Positions 50,225 through 59,797 of a stretch of DNA of 64,000 bases are shown one piece after another. Both the position numbers and the translations under genes were made by a program. Position 1 is the stretch's first letter. Every line of letters starts with the position of its first letter. The DNA comes from Kineosporia aurantiaca JCM 3230 (GTDB lineage: Bacteria; Actinomycetota; Actinomycetes; Actinomycetales; Kineosporiaceae): the NCBI GenBank assembly GCA_000719025.1, contig JODP01000018.1:128683-192682 (forward strand), read 5' to 3'. The notes beneath the pieces were generated by a model. The model ran no database searches. It was not told the origin of the DNA and saw only the letters and a program-made list of their open reading frames with translations.

Positions 50225-50551
50225 ATGGCTGAACTTTCCCGTCTCCCTGTTCCCGTCGCCGACGTCTGGGAGTGGCAGTACCAGGGTTCTTGCCGCGAGG
50301 CCGACCCGCAGCTCTTCTTCCACCCCGAGGGTGAGCGTGGCCCGGCCCGGCACAAGCGGGATGCGGCCGCGGTCGCCGTCTGCGCCGGCTGCCCGGTGAT
50401 TCAGCAGTGCCGTGAGCACGGTCTTTCGGTTCGTGAGCCGTACGGCGTGTGGGGCGGCCTGACCGAGGAAGACCGCGAGGCCATCTACCTGGCCGAGCGC
50501 AACGAGCGTCGTGAGGCCCGCAAGAACGCGCAGCTGCGCGAAGCCAGCTGA
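50225..50551 (+). CDS. WhiB-family iron-sulfur regulator
   Basis: 108 aa, with GGAGG upstream of ATG 50225. The four [4Fe-4S] cysteines are in GSCREAD, CAGCPVIQQC (C-x2-C-x5-C), and the GVWGGLTEEDRE turn followed by a basic tail (ERNERREARKNAQL) is the sigma- and DNA-contacting part. Closest in layout to WhiB1/WblE or WhiB2-type small regulators; which one cannot be decided from motifs. WhiB proteins respond to redox, NO or development and work with the principal sigma factor. Confidence 0.95.
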   Translation: MAELSRLPVPVADVWEWQYQGSCREADPQLFFHPEGERGPARHKRDAAAVAVCAGCPVIQQCREHGLSVREPYGVWGGLTEEDREAIYLAERNERREARKNAQLREAS

Positions 50552-51237
50552 TCGACCGGCTCAGATCCTCCGCACAGAACCAGCAGTACCAGCACCGCAA
50601 GGCACGGACGTGACAGCCGAGTCGAGCCCGTTCTGACCGGGCCGCACCAGGGTCACGCGCACGGCCGCACCGAAACACCAGCACCAGAAAACATCTGAAT
50701 ACTTGAACGCACTGTGGCCGTCGTCTTGAAGCAGGCGTAGGTCAGGGAAACCGCGGAACAGCGATGAGGGCAGCGTCCCGCATCAATGGTCCACCACCGG
50801 AGCGGGGCCAGCACGGGAGTCCGTGCGATGCACGGGAGTCGTGCGGCACCGAAGAAGACCGGAACAGAAGCGGCTCCTCGAAACACCAAGCACCGCAGCA
50901 CCAAACACCTAGCAAGCAATGGGACGAGCTCCCGGGACCGGCGTCTTACGGTCGGTCCCGGCGAAGCCACCCAGTCGGCCTCCCCGAAGAGGCGGCACTC
51001 ATTACCTGAAGAGCGTGCGCCGTCCTTGAAGCGGCGCCGCTAGCAGCACGACTACCCGCGGCCAGCGATTCAGCCGCCCCGGGTCCGGTCAACCGCAGCA
51101 ATCGTCAGCCTGGCCGGGGAAACTCTCTCCACCCCGGTCAGGGGAGAACTGCCGAATCGCGCGATCAACCGGAAGCCGGTGTCACCGAAACGCTGGTCGC
51201 GGGTCCACCCAGCGCACGAACGACGAAGAGAACTGAA
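50552..51237. other. 686-base intergenic stretch, no gene seen
   Basis: Between whiB and the M15 peptidase I find no supported ORF on either strand, no tRNA and no strong hairpin. The sequence is rich in CACCAG/GCACCG words, for instance around 50660-50690 and 50880-50910. Short basic open frames here lack start signals. Confidence 0.5.
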
Positions 51238-52149
51238 TCAGGACGTGGTGCCCGAGGAGATCGACTCCCCGGCGACGTACTCCCAGTGCCACGGCTCGAA
51301 CGGGCCGCTGCCGCCGGCCTCGGCCCAGGCCGGGTGACCCCAGCCGTACGCCGAGGCGTTGTCGACCAGCCACTGGTAGCGGGTGTTGCCGCTCCCTGTC
51401 TCCACTCCGCAGCCCAGGTCGACCGCCAGGCCGAGGCCGTGGTTGCTGGTGCCGGGGATGGCGGCCAGGGTGGGCTTGCGGGCCCGGACCGAGATCTGCT
51501 GGGCCAGGTTGCGGTACGAGTCGGTGATGCAGATGTTCTCGCCGAAGTGCTGCTTGTAGGCGATGTTCAGCTTGGCCAGGGCGACCGCGGCGTCGGCACG
51601 CAGCCGGTGCGCCGGATCCCACAGCGTGCAGAGCGCGCTGTCCGGTAGCTGCCCGTTGGGCGCGTCCAGGCTGGTCGGAATGCCGTCACAGCCCGGGAGC
51701 ACGGAGCGCTCACCGGAGCGGGAGGCGCGGTCGACGATCACCGTCTTCGGCGCGGCCAGCAGCTTCGGCGCGCTGGTGGTGACCGTGACTTCGGTCGGCA
51801 CCACCTTGAGGGCCGCGACCCCGATCCCGGCCGCGTTGGCGGCGTTCGGGAAGGCGACCGTGGAGACCGCCGAGACCGTGCTGGAGATGGGGTTGACCTG
51901 GGCCTTCGGCATCTGCGCGCCCATCGCCCCGGTGAGCGGGGCGGCGATGGTGGCGATACCCAGGGCTCCGGCGATGCCGACCTGCGGAGCACTCAGCGAG
52001 GAGCCGGGCTTGCGGATCGGGCGGCGCGGGGCGCCGGAACTGCTGGTGGTGCTCCCGGTGGAACGGCGTTGCGAACTCGCGGACCGCGAACTCCGGTTGT
52101 TGCGAGGGCGTAGCGCAGGGCCAGCCGTGTCGGCGCGATGCGACGGCAC
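51238..52149 (-). CDS. Secreted or anchored M15-family D-Ala-D-Ala carboxypeptidase-like protein
   Basis: 303 aa from GTG 52149, selected because AGGAGG precedes it by 7 bases. The N-terminal 70 residues are Arg/Ser-rich and cytoplasmic-like, then GIAGALGIATIAAPLTGAMG may span the membrane. The C-terminal 150 residues are the peptidase: SYRNLAQQISV, PGTSNHGLGLAVDLG with zinc ligands His and Asp, and EPWHWEYV with the catalytic Glu region and third zinc His. It would trim peptidoglycan stem peptides outside the cell. Confidence 0.88.
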   Translation of the reverse strand: MPSHRADTAGPALRPRNNRSSRSASSQRRSTGSTTSSSGAPRRPIRKPGSSLSAPQVGIAGALGIATIAAPLTGAMGAQMPKAQVNPISSTVSAVSTVAFPNAANAAGIGVAALKVVPTEVTVTTSAPKLLAAPKTVIVDRASRSGERSVLPGCDGIPTSLDAPNGQLPDSALCTLWDPAHRLRADAAVALAKLNIAYKQHFGENICITDSYRNLAQQISVRARKPTLAAIPGTSNHGLGLAVDLGCGVETGSGNTRYQWLVDNASAYGWGHPAWAEAGGSGPFEPWHWEYVAGESISSGTTS

Positions 52150-52412
52150 TGGTGATCCTCCTGGAGGGCTGATGGAGGTGGAGGGGGTTCCTACCAACCG
52201 CACTCTGGGTGAAGAGTCACGGAACTATAAAGCTGCGGTGCGGGGGTAAATCAAGTCGGGACGCGCAGTACGGCTTAAGCCGTTCGTACGACGTCCAATA
52301 TCCCGTACTTGGCGTATGAATACCTCAACTCATTGTTATCACTTGCGTGACACCGAGCACGGATCGCCCATCGGTTGCTACTCTCGGCAACAACGACCCT
52401 GTGACCCAGCTC

Positions 52413-53471
52413 TCAGGCCGAGGCAGCCGACCTTCCCTGGTCCCGCCGGGTCGCGTCCCGGACCTCACCGACCAGCTCCTCGAGGACGTCCTCAAGAAAA
52501 AGGACACCCAGCGTGCGCCCCTCGTGATCGACAACGCGGGCCAGGTGACTGCCCGCGCGCTGCATCGTCGCCAGAGCCTCTTCAACCTCGTCCTCCCCAC
52601 TGACCGCGACCAGTGAGCGCACCCGCTTCTCCGGGATCGGCTGGGTGTGCCGCTCGTCGTCCGCGTAGAGCAGGTCCTTCAGGTGCAGGTAGCCGATCAC
52701 CTCACGGTCCGGCTGGGCGGCCCGGACCACCGGGAAGCGGCTGAAGCCGGTGCGGGTGACCAGGCGCTCCACCTCGGCCGGGGTGGACCCGACCGGGACG
52801 GTGACCAGCCGGCTGATCGGGATCATCAGGTCCCCGGCGGACAGCTCGCTGAACTCCAGGGCGCCGGTGAGCAGCCCGTGGTCGTCGAGCAGGCCCTCAC
52901 GGGTCGACTCGGAGACGATCGAGGCCACCTCGTCGGCCGTGAAGGCGGCCGCCACCTCGTCCTTCGGCTCGACCCGGAGCAGCCGTACGGCGTGGTTGGC
53001 GACCCAGTTCAGCATCCGGATCACCGGCGAGACCGCCCGGGCGACCGCCATCAGCGGCGGGGCCAGCAGCAGCACGGCGCGATCGGGCCCGGACAGGGCC
53101 AGGTTCTTGGGCACCATCTCGCCGAGCACCACGTGCAGGTAGCTGACGATGGCCAGGGCGATCGCGAAGGCCAGCGGGTGCACCGCGCCCTCAGGCAGGT
53201 GCACGGCCTCGGCCGGGGCCTCGATCAGGTGGGCGATGGCCGGCTCGGCGACCAGGCCGAGCCCGAGCGAGGCGATGGTGATGCCGAGCTGGCAGCAGGC
53301 GAGCATCAGCGAGACGTGTTCCATCGCCCGCATCGCGGTCTTCGCGGCCCGGCTGCCGGCGTCGGCCAGCGGCTCGATCTGGCTACGGCGGGCCGAGATG
53401 ACGGCGAACTCGGCGCCGACGAAGAACGCGTTCAGCGCCAGGAGCAGAAAGGCGACCAGGAGGCTCGTCAT
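52413..53471 (-). CDS. CNNM/CBS-domain membrane protein (hemolysin C-like), second copy
   Basis: 352 aa. The N-terminal DUF21 membrane part (LVAFLLLALNAFFVGAEFAVISARRS; HLIEAPAEAVHLPEGAVHPLAFAIALAIVSYLHVVLGEMVPKNLAL region) is followed by two CBS domains (MIPISRLVTVPVGSTPAEVERLV; LLYADDERHTQPIPEKRVRSLV). CNNM proteins are implicated in Mg or Co transport. It lacks the C-terminal CorC_HlyC domain found in its neighbour. Its ATG overlaps the stop of the paralogue upstream (53468-53471), so the two are probably co-translated and may form a heterodimer. Confidence 0.92.
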   Translation of the reverse strand: MTSLLVAFLLLALNAFFVGAEFAVISARRSQIEPLADAGSRAAKTAMRAMEHVSLMLACCQLGITIASLGLGLVAEPAIAHLIEAPAEAVHLPEGAVHPLAFAIALAIVSYLHVVLGEMVPKNLALSGPDRAVLLLAPPLMAVARAVSPVIRMLNWVANHAVRLLRVEPKDEVAAAFTADEVASIVSESTREGLLDDHGLLTGALEFSELSAGDLMIPISRLVTVPVGSTPAEVERLVTRTGFSRFPVVRAAQPDREVIGYLHLKDLLYADDERHTQPIPEKRVRSLVAVSGEDEVEEALATMQRAGSHLARVVDHEGRTLGVLFLEDVLEELVGEVRDATRRDQGRSAASA

Positions 53472-54799
53472 GATTCCCCCACCGCCGGGGCCGGCCGCCG
53501 GGCCGCTTCGGGCAGGACCAGCCGCACCCGGTCGACCCGTCGGCCGTCCATCCGTTCCACCCTGATCCTGGCTCCGTCGATCGGTACCTCGTCGCCCACC
53601 ACCGGGATCCGGCCCAGGCCGGCCATCACGAAACCGCCGAGCGTCTCGTAGGCGTTCCCGTCCGGGACGTCGACGCCGGTGCGCTCGCGGACCTCGTCCG
53701 GCCGCATCAGGCCCGGGACCAGCCAGGCCCCGTCGCGGCGCCGGACGATGCCCGGGCGACTGCGGTCGTGCTCGTCGGAGACGTCCCCGACCAGCTCCTC
53801 GACCACGTCCTCAAGGGTGACCACCCCGGCCGTGCCGCCGTACTCGTCCACCACCACGGCCAGCTGCAGACCCAGGGCCCGCAGCTCGACCAGCAGCGGA
53901 TCCAGGCGCATGGTCTCCGGCACCCGCAGCGCCTCGGACATGATCGCGGCGACCGGCACCTCGTCCCGCCGCTCCATCGGAACGGCGACCGCGCTCTTCA
54001 GGTGCACCACGCCGACCACGTCATCGAGGTCGCCCTCGACCACCGGAAAGCGGGAGTGCCCGGTGCGCCGGGCCAGGGTGATCACTCCGGCGGCGGACTC
54101 GTCTCTTTGGAGCACCAGCATCCGCACCCGCGGCGTCATCACATCGGCCGCCGAGCGGGTGGAGAAGCCGAGGGAGCGGGTGAGCAGGGTGGCCGTCTGC
54201 TGGTCCAGGGTGCCGACCTCGGCCGAGTGCCGGACCAGCGCGGCCAGCTCTTCGGGTGAACGGCCGGCCGACAGCTCCTCCTGCGGCTCCACCCCGACCA
54301 GCCGCAGCAGCCGGTTGGCGGAGCCGTTCAGCAGGGTGATCAGCGGTTTGGTGAACGTGCTGAACACCCGCTGCGGGCCGGCCACGATCCGGGCGGTGGG
54401 CAGCGGGACCGAGATCGCCAGGTTCTTCGGGATCAGCTCGCCGACCACCATGGAGAAGCCGGTGGCGGCGATCAGCGCGATCGCCACGGTGACCGAGTCG
54501 ACCGCCGCCCCCTTCAGCCCGACCGCCTCGGCCGGGCGCTCCAGCAGGGTGGCCAGCGAGGGCCGGACCAGGTACCCGACCAGCAGGGTGGTGATGGTGA
54601 TGCCGACCTGGGCGCCGGACAGCTGGGTGGAGAGGCTGCGGATCGCGGCGAGTACCGAGGGGGCCCGCTTGTCACCGTTCTCGATCGCCCGCTCGACCGT
54701 GGACCGGTCGAGCGCCACCAGGGAGAACTCGGCGGCGACGAAGAGCGCCGTACCCAGGGTCAGCAGAACACCGAGGCCGAGGAGGATCCATTCGGTCAT
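53468..54799 (-). CDS. CNNM/CBS-domain membrane protein with CorC_HlyC domain
   Basis: 443 aa from ATG 54799 (MTEWILLGLGVLLTLG), which places the first membrane helix at the N-terminus; the longer reading adds 29 non-hydrophobic residues. The DUF21 transmembrane domain covers about 1-190, two CBS domains about 205-330 (MTPRVRMLVLQRDESAAGVITLARRTGHSRFPV; DDVVGVVHLKSAV) and a C-terminal CorC_HlyC domain about 350-430 (GAWLVPGLMRPDEVRERTG; VPIDGARIRVERMDGRRVDRV). First gene of a two-gene operon, divergent from kgd. Confidence 0.93.
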   Translation of the reverse strand: MTEWILLGLGVLLTLGTALFVAAEFSLVALDRSTVERAIENGDKRAPSVLAAIRSLSTQLSGAQVGITITTLLVGYLVRPSLATLLERPAEAVGLKGAAVDSVTVAIALIAATGFSMVVGELIPKNLAISVPLPTARIVAGPQRVFSTFTKPLITLLNGSANRLLRLVGVEPQEELSAGRSPEELAALVRHSAEVGTLDQQTATLLTRSLGFSTRSAADVMTPRVRMLVLQRDESAAGVITLARRTGHSRFPVVEGDLDDVVGVVHLKSAVAVPMERRDEVPVAAIMSEALRVPETMRLDPLLVELRALGLQLAVVVDEYGGTAGVVTLEDVVEELVGDVSDEHDRSRPGIVRRRDGAWLVPGLMRPDEVRERTGVDVPDGNAYETLGGFVMAGLGRIPVVGDEVPIDGARIRVERMDGRRVDRVRLVLPEAARRPAPAVGES

Positions 54800-55054
54800 G
54801 CGACTGGGACGCCGGAGGAGACCGAATTGTTCCGGTGCGCGAGTGGGAACTGACGGGACTGGGGTAAGCCGGCCGGGGGCCGGCACCTTCGTGAGGGCAT
54901 GGTACCTGCATCCTACGGCAGGTCAGCCCCCACTCGTGGTGCAGGCCACCCCGCAGCGGCGCCGAGTGGAGCTGCTAATCCCTCAACGCCGGACCCGATC
55001 GGGTTAGGGTTGACACACCCTTCAGCCCCGCACTGAAAGAAGGCGATTCTCGCC

Positions 55055-58000
55055 GTGTCCTCCGAGCCTTTGGTGACCGAGTTCGGACCCAACGAGTGGC
55101 TGGTCGACGAGCTGTACCAGCAGTACCTGTCGGACAAGTCCTCCGTGGATCCCGCGTGGTGGGAGTTCTTCGCCGACTACCAGCCCTCGGAGACCCCGCA
55201 CCTGCGGGCCAGCTCCCGGCCGGTCGACGACTCCGGTTCCGCCACCTCGGACACCATCCCCGCGACGGGCCCGGACGGAGCGGCCGGAGGCCGTCCCGTC
55301 GCGACCGCCGCACTGCAGCCGCCGAAGCCTGCAGCCCCGCCGACCGCGGCCACCCCGCCGCCGGCGCCCAGCACGGATCCGGCGACCACCCCCCAGCAGA
55401 CCCCCAAGCAGCCCGCGACCCTCCCCGCCGCGCGCACCCCCCGCGAGCCGGCCAGCACCTCACCGGCCCCCGCCAAGCAGGACGCGCCGCAGATCACCCG
55501 GCTGAAGGGCCCGGCCGGGCGGGTCGTCACCAACATGGAGGCCAGCCTGGAGGTGCCCACCGCGACCAGCGTGCGGGCGGTCCCGGCCAAGCTCCTGATC
55601 GACAACCGGATCGTGATCAACAACCACCTGGCCCGCTCCCGCGGCGGCAAGGTGTCGTTCACCCACCTGATCGGGTTCGCGCTGGTCGAGGCGCTGGAAC
55701 TGATGCCCTCGATGAACGCCTCCTACACCGAGGACGACGGCAAGCCGGCGATCGTCCAGCCGGCCCACATCAACCTCGGCATCGCGATCGACATGCCCAA
55801 GCCGGACGGCAGCCGCCAGCTCCTGGTGCCGAACGTGCGGCACTGCGACGGGATGGACTTCGCCGAGTTCTGGGCGGCCTACGAGGACATCGTCCGGCGG
55901 GCCCGCACCAACAAGCTCGGGGCGGACGACTTCGTCGGCACCACCATGAGTCTCACCAACCCGGGCACCATCGGCACCGTGCACTCCGTGCCCCGGCTGA
56001 TGAAGGGCCAGGGCGCCATCATCGGCGTCGGCGCGATGGACTACCCGGCCGAGTACCAGGGCGCCTCCGAGGAGACCATCGCCCGGCTCGCGGTGAGCAA
56101 GATGCTCACCCTGACCTCGACCTACGACCACCGGATCATCCAGGGCGCGGGCTCCGGCGAGTTCCTCCGGATCGTGCACAGCAAGCTGCTCGGCGAGGAC
56201 GGGTTCTACGACCGGGTCTTCCGCTCGCTGCGGCTGCCCTACGAGCCGGTCCGCTGGGTCCGGGACATCTCGGTCTCGCACGACGACCAGATCAACAAGA
56301 CCGCGCGGGTGCAGGAGCTGATCCACTCCTACCGGGTGCGCGGCCACCTGATGGCCGACACCGACCCGCTGGAGTACAAGCAGCGGCGGCACCCCGACCT
56401 GGACATCACCACCCACGGGCTGACCCTGTGGGACCTCGAACGCGAGGTGCCCACGGGCGGTTTCGGCGGCAAGCCGTCGGCCACCCTGCGGCAGATCCTC
56501 GGCGTGCTGCGCGACACCTACTGCCGCACGGTCGGTATCGAGTACATGCACATCCAGGACCCGGAGCAGCGGCGCTGGCTGCAGGCCCGGCTGGAGCGGC
56601 CCTACGCCAAGCCGGGCCGGGAGGAGCAGCTGCGGATCCTCGGCCGGCTGAACGCGGCCGAGGCGTTCGAGACCTTCCTGCAGACCAAGTTCGTCGGCCA
56701 GAAGCGGTTCAGCCTGGAGGGCGGCGAGTCGGTCATCGCGCTGCTCGACGAGCTGCTGACCAACGCCGCCCGGGCCGAGCTGGACGAGGTCTGCATCGGC
56801 ATGCCGCACCGCGGCCGGCTGAACGTGCTGGCGAACATCGCGGGCAAGAGCTACGGCCAGATCTTCCGCGAGTTCGAGGGCCAGCAGGACCCGCGCAGCG
56901 TGCAGGGCTCCGGCGACGTGAAGTACCACCTCGGCACCGAGGGCCGGTACACCACCGAGACGGGTGAGAAGACCAAGGTCTACCTGGCCGCCAACCCCTC
57001 CCACCTGGAGGCGGTCAACCCGGTGCTGGAAGGCGTGGCCCGGGCCAAGCAGGACCGGCTGAACCGGCAGGGCGAGATCTTCTCGGTGCTGCCGGTGCTG
57101 ATGCACGGCGACGCCGCCTTCGCCGGTCAGGGCGTGGTCACCGAGACGCTGAACCTGTCCCAGCTGCGGGGTTACCGCACCGGCGGCACGGTGCACGTGG
57201 TGATCAACAACCAGGTCGGTTTCACCACCGCCCCGTCGTCCTCCCGCTCCTCGGTCTACTGCACCGACGCTGCACGGATGATCCAGGCGCCGATCTTCCA
57301 CGTGAACGGCGACGACCCGGAGGCCTGCGTCCGGGTGGCCCGGCTGGCCTTCGAGTTCCGGATGGCATTCGACAAGGACGTCGTCATCGACATGGTCTGC
57401 TACCGCCGCCGCGGGCACAACGAGGGCGACGACCCCTCGATGACCCAGCCGCTGATGTACAACCTGATCGAGGCCAAGCGCAGCGTCCGCAAGCTGTACA
57501 CCGAGGGCCTGATCGGCCGCGGCGACATCACCGTGGAGGAGGCCGAACAGGCCCTGCGGGACTACCAGCAGCAGCTGGAACGGGTGTTCGCCGAGACCCG
57601 GGACACGGTCAACCACCCGCCGACGCTGAGCCGCGACGTCACCGCCGGCCTGGACCTGCCCAGCGCCCAGCAGCAGGACGACCACTCCGGCAACGGGCAC
57701 GCCAGCGCGGTCTCGGCCGAGGTGCTGAAGCGGATCGGGGACGCGTACGTCTCACCGCCCGAGGGCTTCTCGGTGCACCCCAAGCTGCAGACCCTGCTCG
57801 AGCGCCGGGCCACGATGGCCTCCGAGGGCGGGGTGGACTGGGCCTTCGGCGAGCTGCTGGCCCTGGGCTCGATCCTGATGGACGGCACCAACATCCGGCT
57901 CACCGGGCAGGACACCCGGCGCGGCACGTTCACCCAGCGGCACGCGGTGCTGACCGACAAGATCACCGCCGAGGAGTGGACGCCGCTGCTCAACCTCAAC

Positions 58001-58852
58001 GAGGACCAGGGCAAGTTCTGGGTCTACGACTCGCTGCTGTCCGAGTTCGCCGCGATGGGCTTCGAGTACGGGTACTCGGTCGAGCGACCGGACGCGCTGG
58101 TGCTCTGGGAGGCGCAGTTCGGCGACTTCGTCAACGGCGCGCAGACCATCGTGGACGAGTTCATCTCCTCGTCCGAGCAGAAGTGGGGTCAGCGCTCGTC
58201 GGTGACGCTGCTGCTGCCGCACGGCTACGAGGGCCAGGGACCGGACCACTCCAGCGCCCGGATCGAGCGCTTCCTGCAGATGTGCGCCGAGAACAACATG
58301 ATCGTCGCGCAGCCCTCCACCCCGGCGTCGTACTTCCACCTGCTGCGGCGTCAGGCCTACCTGAAGCCCCGCAAGCCGCTGATCGTCTTCACCCCGAAGT
58401 CGATGCTCCGGCTGAAGGCGGCGGTGTCGCCGATCGAGGAGTTCACCAACGGCGAGTTCCGCCCGGTGATCGCCGAGACCAGCGGTTCGCTGGGGCAGGT
58501 CGACCGGGTGCTGTTGTGCAGCGGGAAGATCTACCACGACCTGGCCGCCGAGCGGGCCAAGCGGAACGACCAGAGCACCGCGATCGTCCGGCTGGAGCAG
58601 CTCTACCCGCTGGACACCGCGGGCGTCCTGGCCGCGATCGAGCCGTACCGCGACGCCCAGCTGGTCTGGGTGCAGGACGAGCCGGCCAACCAGGGCCCGT
58701 GGCCGTCGATCGCGCTCAGCCTGCCGCAGGACCTGGGTGGGCGGCCGCTGCTGCGGATCTCCCGCCCGGCCTCGGCCTCCCCGGCCACCGGGTCGGCCAA
58801 GAAGCACCAGGCCGAGCAGGCGGCCCTGATCGCGCAGGCCTTCAACCGCTGA
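55055..58852 (+). CDS. kgd: Multifunctional 2-oxoglutarate dehydrogenase/decarboxylase E1 with fused E2 domain
   Basis: 1265 aa, the length of actinobacterial OdhA/Kgd. The N-terminal 35 residues (LVDELYQQYLSDKSSVDPAWWEFF) bind partners. A Pro/Ala linker (about 65-145) leads to an E2-type succinyltransferase core with TYDHRIIQGAGSGEFLR, then E1 with GMPHRGRLNVLAN, the TPP-binding VNGDDPEACVRVARLAF, RRRGHNEGDDPSMTQP and the C-terminal pyrimidine-binding domain (TPKSMLRLKAAVSPIEEF). It feeds the TCA cycle. GTG start at 55055 after a GAAAGAAGG site; ends at a 17-bp hairpin. Confidence 0.97.
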   Translation: MSSEPLVTEFGPNEWLVDELYQQYLSDKSSVDPAWWEFFADYQPSETPHLRASSRPVDDSGSATSDTIPATGPDGAAGGRPVATAALQPPKPAAPPTAATPPPAPSTDPATTPQQTPKQPATLPAARTPREPASTSPAPAKQDAPQITRLKGPAGRVVTNMEASLEVPTATSVRAVPAKLLIDNRIVINNHLARSRGGKVSFTHLIGFALVEALELMPSMNASYTEDDGKPAIVQPAHINLGIAIDMPKPDGSRQLLVPNVRHCDGMDFAEFWAAYEDIVRRARTNKLGADDFVGTTMSLTNPGTIGTVHSVPRLMKGQGAIIGVGAMDYPAEYQGASEETIARLAVSKMLTLTSTYDHRIIQGAGSGEFLRIVHSKLLGEDGFYDRVFRSLRLPYEPVRWVRDISVSHDDQINKTARVQELIHSYRVRGHLMADTDPLEYKQRRHPDLDITTHGLTLWDLEREVPTGGFGGKPSATLRQILGVLRDTYCRTVGIEYMHIQDPEQRRWLQARLERPYAKPGREEQLRILGRLNAAEAFETFLQTKFVGQKRFSLEGGESVIALLDELLTNAARAELDEVCIGMPHRGRLNVLANIAGKSYGQIFREFEGQQDPRSVQGSGDVKYHLGTEGRYTTETGEKTKVYLAANPSHLEAVNPVLEGVARAKQDRLNRQGEIFSVLPVLMHGDAAFAGQGVVTETLNLSQLRGYRTGGTVHVVINNQVGFTTAPSSSRSSVYCTDAARMIQAPIFHVNGDDPEACVRVARLAFEFRMAFDKDVVIDMVCYRRRGHNEGDDPSMTQPLMYNLIEAKRSVRKLYTEGLIGRGDITVEEAEQALRDYQQQLERVFAETRDTVNHPPTLSRDVTAGLDLPSAQQQDDHSGNGHASAVSAEVLKRIGDAYVSPPEGFSVHPKLQTLLERRATMASEGGVDWAFGELLALGSILMDGTNIRLTGQDTRRGTFTQRHAVLTDKITAEEWTPLLNLNEDQGKFWVYDSLLSEFAAMGFEYGYSVERPDALVLWEAQFGDFVNGAQTIVDEFISSSEQKWGQRSSVTLLLPHGYEGQGPDHSSARIERFLQMCAENNMIVAQPSTPASYFHLLRRQAYLKPRKPLIVFTPKSMLRLKAAVSPIEEFTNGEFRPVIAETSGSLGQVDRVLLCSGKIYHDLAAERAKRNDQSTAIVRLEQLYPLDTAGVLAAIEPYRDAQLVWVQDEPANQGPWPSIALSLPQDLGGRPLLRISRPASASPATGSAKKHQAEQAALIAQAFNR

Positions 58853-58856
58853 GCCC

Positions 58857-58894
58857 TCCGGCTCCGCATCCGGAAACCCGGATGCGGAGCCGGA
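58857..58894 (+). terminator. Terminator of kgd
   Basis: A perfect 17-bp stem (58857-58873 with 58878-58894, arms rich in GGCTCCGCATCC) with loop AAAC begins 4 bases after the stop. No T tract. Confidence 0.85.
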
Positions 58895-58922
58895 CCCTAG
58901 GAAAGTCGGACAGACTACGACC

Positions 58923-59108
58923 ATGTACTTCACCGACCGAGGGATCGAGGAGCTCGAGCAACGCCGCGGGGAAGAAGAGGTGACGCTGGCCTGGCTGGCC
59001 GAGAAGCTGCGGACCTTCGTCGACCTCAACCCGGATTTCGAGACCCCGGTCGAGCGGCTGGCCACCTGGCTGGCCCGGCTCGACGACGATGACGACGAGG
59101 ACCTGTGA
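58923..59108 (+). CDS. DUF6104-like small acidic protein
   Basis: 61 aa. MYFTDRGIEELEQRRGEEEV, TLAWLAEKLRTFVDLNP and FETPVERLATWLARLDD form two predicted helices with an acidic tail. This compact protein commonly follows kgd in actinobacteria (my recollection is the DUF6104 family); function unknown. Its TGA overlaps the GTG of the SGNH gene. Confidence 0.8.
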   Translation: MYFTDRGIEELEQRRGEEEVTLAWLAEKLRTFVDLNPDFETPVERLATWLARLDDDDDEDL

Positions 59109-59749
59109 GCCGGCTGCGCGCGAACGCCGGTAACCCGGGCGAGCTTCCGCAGGTCCGGATCTGCGTGGTCGGGGACGCGCTGGTCGCCGGGGTCGGCGAC
59201 CCCAAGTCGCTGGGCTGGGTGGGCCGGGTCGCGGCCCGCACCCCGCAGGACGAGATGGCGCTTTCCGTCTACACTCTGGGCGTTCCCGGAGAGAACACGG
59301 CCGACCTCGGCGCACGCTGGTGGGAAGAGGCCGGTCGCCGGTTCGGCGACGAGAACCAGTCGCCGGCCGAGCAGCGGATCGTGATCGGGCTGGGCCGCGG
59401 CGACATCGCGGCCGGGCTGTCGATCCCGCGGTCCCGGCTCAACCTGGCCAACATGCTGGACGATGCGCACGCCCGTCGGCTGCCCGCCTTCGTGGTCGGG
59501 CCGCCGCCGGCCGCCGACAACGAGCTGAACCATCGGATCCAGGAGCTGTCAGCCACTTTCGCAGACGTCTGCCGGCGTCGTGGGGTGGACTTCGTGGACT
59601 GTTTCGACCCGCTCTACGCGCACGAGGACTGGCTGACCGACCTGGCCTCCGGCGACGGGGAGCACCCCCGGCAGGCCGGGTACGGCCTGATCGCCTGGCT
59701 GGTGTTGCACAACGGCTGGTACGAGTGGCTCGGAGTGCCCAGGCCATGA
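59105..59749 (+). CDS. SGNH/GDSL-hydrolase-like protein lacking the catalytic serine
   Basis: 214 aa from GTG 59105, coupled to the upstream gene. The fold matches GDSL esterases of actinobacteria: block I VRICVVGDALVAGVGDP, VVGPPPAADNELNHRIQEL, GVDFVDCFDPLYAHEDW, and block V GDGEHPRQAGYGL with Asp183 and His186. However, the nucleophile Ser of GDS is Ala25, and block III, usually GVND, reads GRGD, so the oxyanion Asn is Gly99. It therefore probably binds rather than hydrolyses its ligand, or uses another mechanism. Confidence 0.85.
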   Translation: MSRLRANAGNPGELPQVRICVVGDALVAGVGDPKSLGWVGRVAARTPQDEMALSVYTLGVPGENTADLGARWWEEAGRRFGDENQSPAEQRIVIGLGRGDIAAGLSIPRSRLNLANMLDDAHARRLPAFVVGPPPAADNELNHRIQELSATFADVCRRRGVDFVDCFDPLYAHEDWLTDLASGDGEHPRQAGYGLIAWLVLHNGWYEWLGVPRP

Positions 59750-59796
59750 TGAGGGACGCCGGTGGGCACCCAACGCTCCTGACGAACGTCCCCCAT
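59749..59796. repeat. Shared hairpin element between convergent genes
   Basis: ATGAGGGACG (59749-59758) pairs with CGTCCCCCAT (59787-59796) at 9 of 10 positions. ATGAGGGACGCCGGTGG is shared with the elements near 14009 and (one base different) 297. It spans the gap between the SGNH gene and the convergent MDR gene and may terminate both. Confidence 0.55.
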
Positions 59797-59797
59797 T

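Noticed and set aside
50552..51043. Short basic ORFs downstream of whiB
   Set aside because: No start signals, no recognisable motif and low-complexity composition.
52150..52412. c-di-AMP (ydaO) riboswitch upstream of the M15 peptidase
   Set aside because: Wall hydrolases often have one, but I could not find the conserved core pairings in the 5' region; a covariance-model search would settle it.
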